A model generated the notes under the pieces. The model saw nothing but the letters and a program-made list of their open reading frames with translations. It did not search any database and was not told the origin of the DNA. Shown here piece after piece: positions 62,826-64,000 of a stretch of DNA of 64,000 nt. The DNA comes from G020354785 sp964461435 (GTDB taxonomy: Bacteria; Bacteroidota; Bacteroidia; Bacteroidales; UBA10428), in the NCBI GenBank assembly GCA_964461435.1, contig CAYWUI010000006.1, forward strand, positions 35,955-99,954, read 5' to 3'. The translations under genes were made by a program, and so were the position numbers. Position 1 is the stretch's first letter; each line of letters starts with the position of its first letter.

Positions 62826-63129
62826 CATTTTGCTGCAGAAAATAATATCGATTTGAATAGTAAAGGTAAAAGCAATCATACTGTTTGATGCAGCAATTAT
62901 AAAAGAATCTAATAAATTGTTAAATTTTTAATCAATAAAAGAGCAGATTATCCACTAGAGAATTTTGATGTTTATGATGTTTAAGTATAGTAGGGGATTT
63001 ATAAATGCATAACAATTTACTTCAGCGGACCCTGAAGTTGTAACACTTCAGGGCCGCTGAGTTTGCCCGTTATACAAATGAATTTAATTATTTAAGTGAA
63101 ATAAAATATAATCTTAAGGAGAAATCAAA
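62826..63129. other. Non-coding stretch carrying the attC site
   Basis: These 304 bp hold no gene. A weak 8-bp inverted repeat, TTGCTGCA (62830-62837) and TGCAGCAA (62889-62896), is followed by GTTAAAT (62919-62925), which could be a degenerate second recombination site. The convincing attC is at 63007-63075. An AAGGAG ribosome-binding sequence (about 63116-63121) precedes the next gene. Confidence 0.5.
63007..63075 (+). other. attC: attC-like integron recombination site
   Basis: The 69-bp site opens with GCATAAC (63007-63013, R'' box) and closes with GTTATAC (63069-63075, R' box), complementary at six of seven positions. Inside, symmetrical 7-8 nt spacers flank a stem: TCAGCGG (63022-63028) pairs with CCGCTGA (63054-63060) and CCCTGAAG (63030-63037) with CTTCAGGG (63046-63053), around an 8-nt loop. 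The only unpaired stem base is A63029 in the 5' arm, as in attC sites, where such an extrahelical base sets orientation. IntI would cut after G63069. Orientation agrees with the flanking genes. Confidence 0.85.
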
Positions 63130-64000
63130 ATGAAAACTCAAAGAATTTTTTTTGCTAGGTTATTAATTATCTTTTGCTTAATTCCTTTTATAGTGGGTTG
63201 CGCAAGCGTATCATATCTATACAATAAGGCGAGAGAGCTTGATACTATTGAAGCTTATGAAGAATTCATCCAAAAATATCCTGACAGCAAGTTAGCAAAT
63301 GAGGCAAAGAAACGAATTGAAGAATTAGAAGCGTCGAAAAAAGATTTTGAAACTGCCAAAACTAAAAATACAATTGAATCCTATAATGAATTTATTATCA
63401 AACATCCTGAAAGTGAATATGTTAAAGAAGCTAAGTTAAAAATTAGAGAGATATCGCTTCGAAAAAAAAATATCAATGATGTAATAAAAATTTTTATTGA
63501 TCATGGTTTAAAGGGAGAGTATATATCCGATGATACACCCACTCCATTTATTGAATGCGGTGTATTTAAAGGAGACAGTTTTGCTTCAGTCGTTGTTAAA
63601 TTTGAAGATTGGATTAGTGTATATCCTCTTATAAATAACAAAGCTCAGAAAGCAAACATAGATGTATCATGCTATCATAAGCTTAAAAAAATATCACCTT
63701 CCAGCCAAGATAACTATTATATTATACCTGGTCTTTATAATGGTAAAGCAACAACAACGAAACACTATGATGACGGAACAATAATAACAATAACTGCCAC
63801 ATATACGAATGGTGAGTTTGTTAACCTTAAGGTCAAGTCTGAAAACAACGATGATAAATATTTAATGCCTGTTGGAAAACACCTTATGTTTGAGCTTAAA
63901 GAAAACGGCAATTTCACATATGACGGATGGAATATTATAAGTAAAGATCCTGATTTTGTTTTAACCATCTCACAAAAAGATAAATTAGTAACCCATGCTA
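63130..64000 (+). CDS. Lipoprotein with tandem tetratricopeptide-like repeats, 3' end beyond window (cassette gene)
   Basis: The frame is open from ATG 63130 to the right edge (290 residues). The N-terminus MKTQRIFFARLLIIFCLIPFIVGC carries a lipobox (Cys24). Two repeats follow, DTIEAYEEFIQKYPDSKLANEAKKRIEELE and NTIESYNEFIIKHPESEYVKEAKLKIREI, of the BamD/YbgF-like type, then a beta-rich region. It begins 61 nt after the attC crossover, after AAGGAG, with no clear promoter of its own, as expected for a cassette gene. Function is unknown. Confidence 0.75.
   Translation, partial: MKTQRIFFARLLIIFCLIPFIVGCASVSYLYNKARELDTIEAYEEFIQKYPDSKLANEAKKRIEELEASKKDFETAKTKNTIESYNEFIIKHPESEYVKEAKLKIREISLRKKNINDVIKIFIDHGLKGEYISDDTPTPFIECGVFKGDSFASVVVKFEDWISVYPLINNKAQKANIDVSCYHKLKKISPSSQDNYYIIPGLYNGKATTTKHYDDGTIITITATYTNGEFVNLKVKSENNDDKYLMPVGKHLMFELKENGNFTYDGWNIISKDPDFVLTISQKDKLVTHA

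Noticed and set aside
62942..63012. Short frame ending MFMMFKYSRGFINA before the attC site
   Set aside because: Only 14 codons after an in-frame stop; the TAA falling in the R'' box is suggestive of a decayed cassette gene but is not evidence of one.
63022..63060. The GC-rich hairpin as a rho-independent terminator
   Set aside because: There is no T-tract after the stem, and the flanking complementary AAC/GTT boxes, symmetrical spacers and the single bulged base fit attC instead.

Overview
The window comes from a low-GC member of the Bacteroidota, probably a strict anaerobe of the Bacteroidales type. Supporting this are gldF/gldG, TPR-SpoIIE phosphatases, a GIN-domain lipoprotein, a LytTR regulator beside a TonB-dependent receptor, and at least one TTG-N19-TAnnTTTG promoter of the Bacteroidota kind. 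No rRNA, tRNA or CRISPR array was found.

Positions 1-11465 (minus strand) hold a bacterial-type carbonyl branch of the Wood-Ljungdahl pathway, rare in this phylum. In transcription order it encodes a CPA2 cation/proton antiporter, a CooC ATPase, a core-MetE-like methyltransferase, a CooF-like ferredoxin, an NAD/FAD oxidoreductase, CO dehydrogenase (CooS), acetyl-CoA synthase (AcsB), a second CooC-type ATPase and AcsD, which runs off the left edge. Positions 11602-40987 are mostly core genome: a hybrid kinase, mgsA, a WD40 protein, a macrodomain protein, pheT, surE, lpxB, a SpoIID protein, a PagL-like deacylase, gldFG, dnaN, an exonuclease, pyk, a MATE gene with an internal deletion, yicC, gmk, nadD, and a PerR-like/flavoprotein/rubrerythrin oxidative-stress operon with a candidate PerR box. 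A very AT-rich patch at about 22973-25431 carries two unrecognised secreted proteins.

Positions 41309-44014 encode a four-subunit 2-oxoacid:ferredoxin oxidoreductase (korDABC), preceded by a perfect TTGTTAA-N4-TTAACAA palindrome that matches Rex operators. Positions 44382-51433 hold a LytTR regulator, a TonB receptor, a TPR-SpoIIE phosphatase, a lipoprotein and a receiver protein. Positions 51575-56622 encode a complete Ralstonia-type NAD-reducing NiFe hydrogenase (hoxFUYHW), with a second near-perfect Rex operator 54 bp before hoxF. A zinc-ribbon protein, a second hydrogenase maturation protease and a SWIM-SNF2 helicase follow. The picture is an H2/CO/2-oxoacid metabolism exchanging electrons among ferredoxin, NAD(H) and H2, with NADH sensing by Rex.

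From 60462 to the right edge lies what looks like a chromosomal integron: a tyrosine recombinase with the integron-integrase-specific insertion, a very AT-rich leader, and genes for secreted proteins pointing away from the integrase. A 69-bp folded site at 63007-63075 has the architecture of an attC recombination site. The array continues beyond the window. This integron is the most striking accessory element seen.
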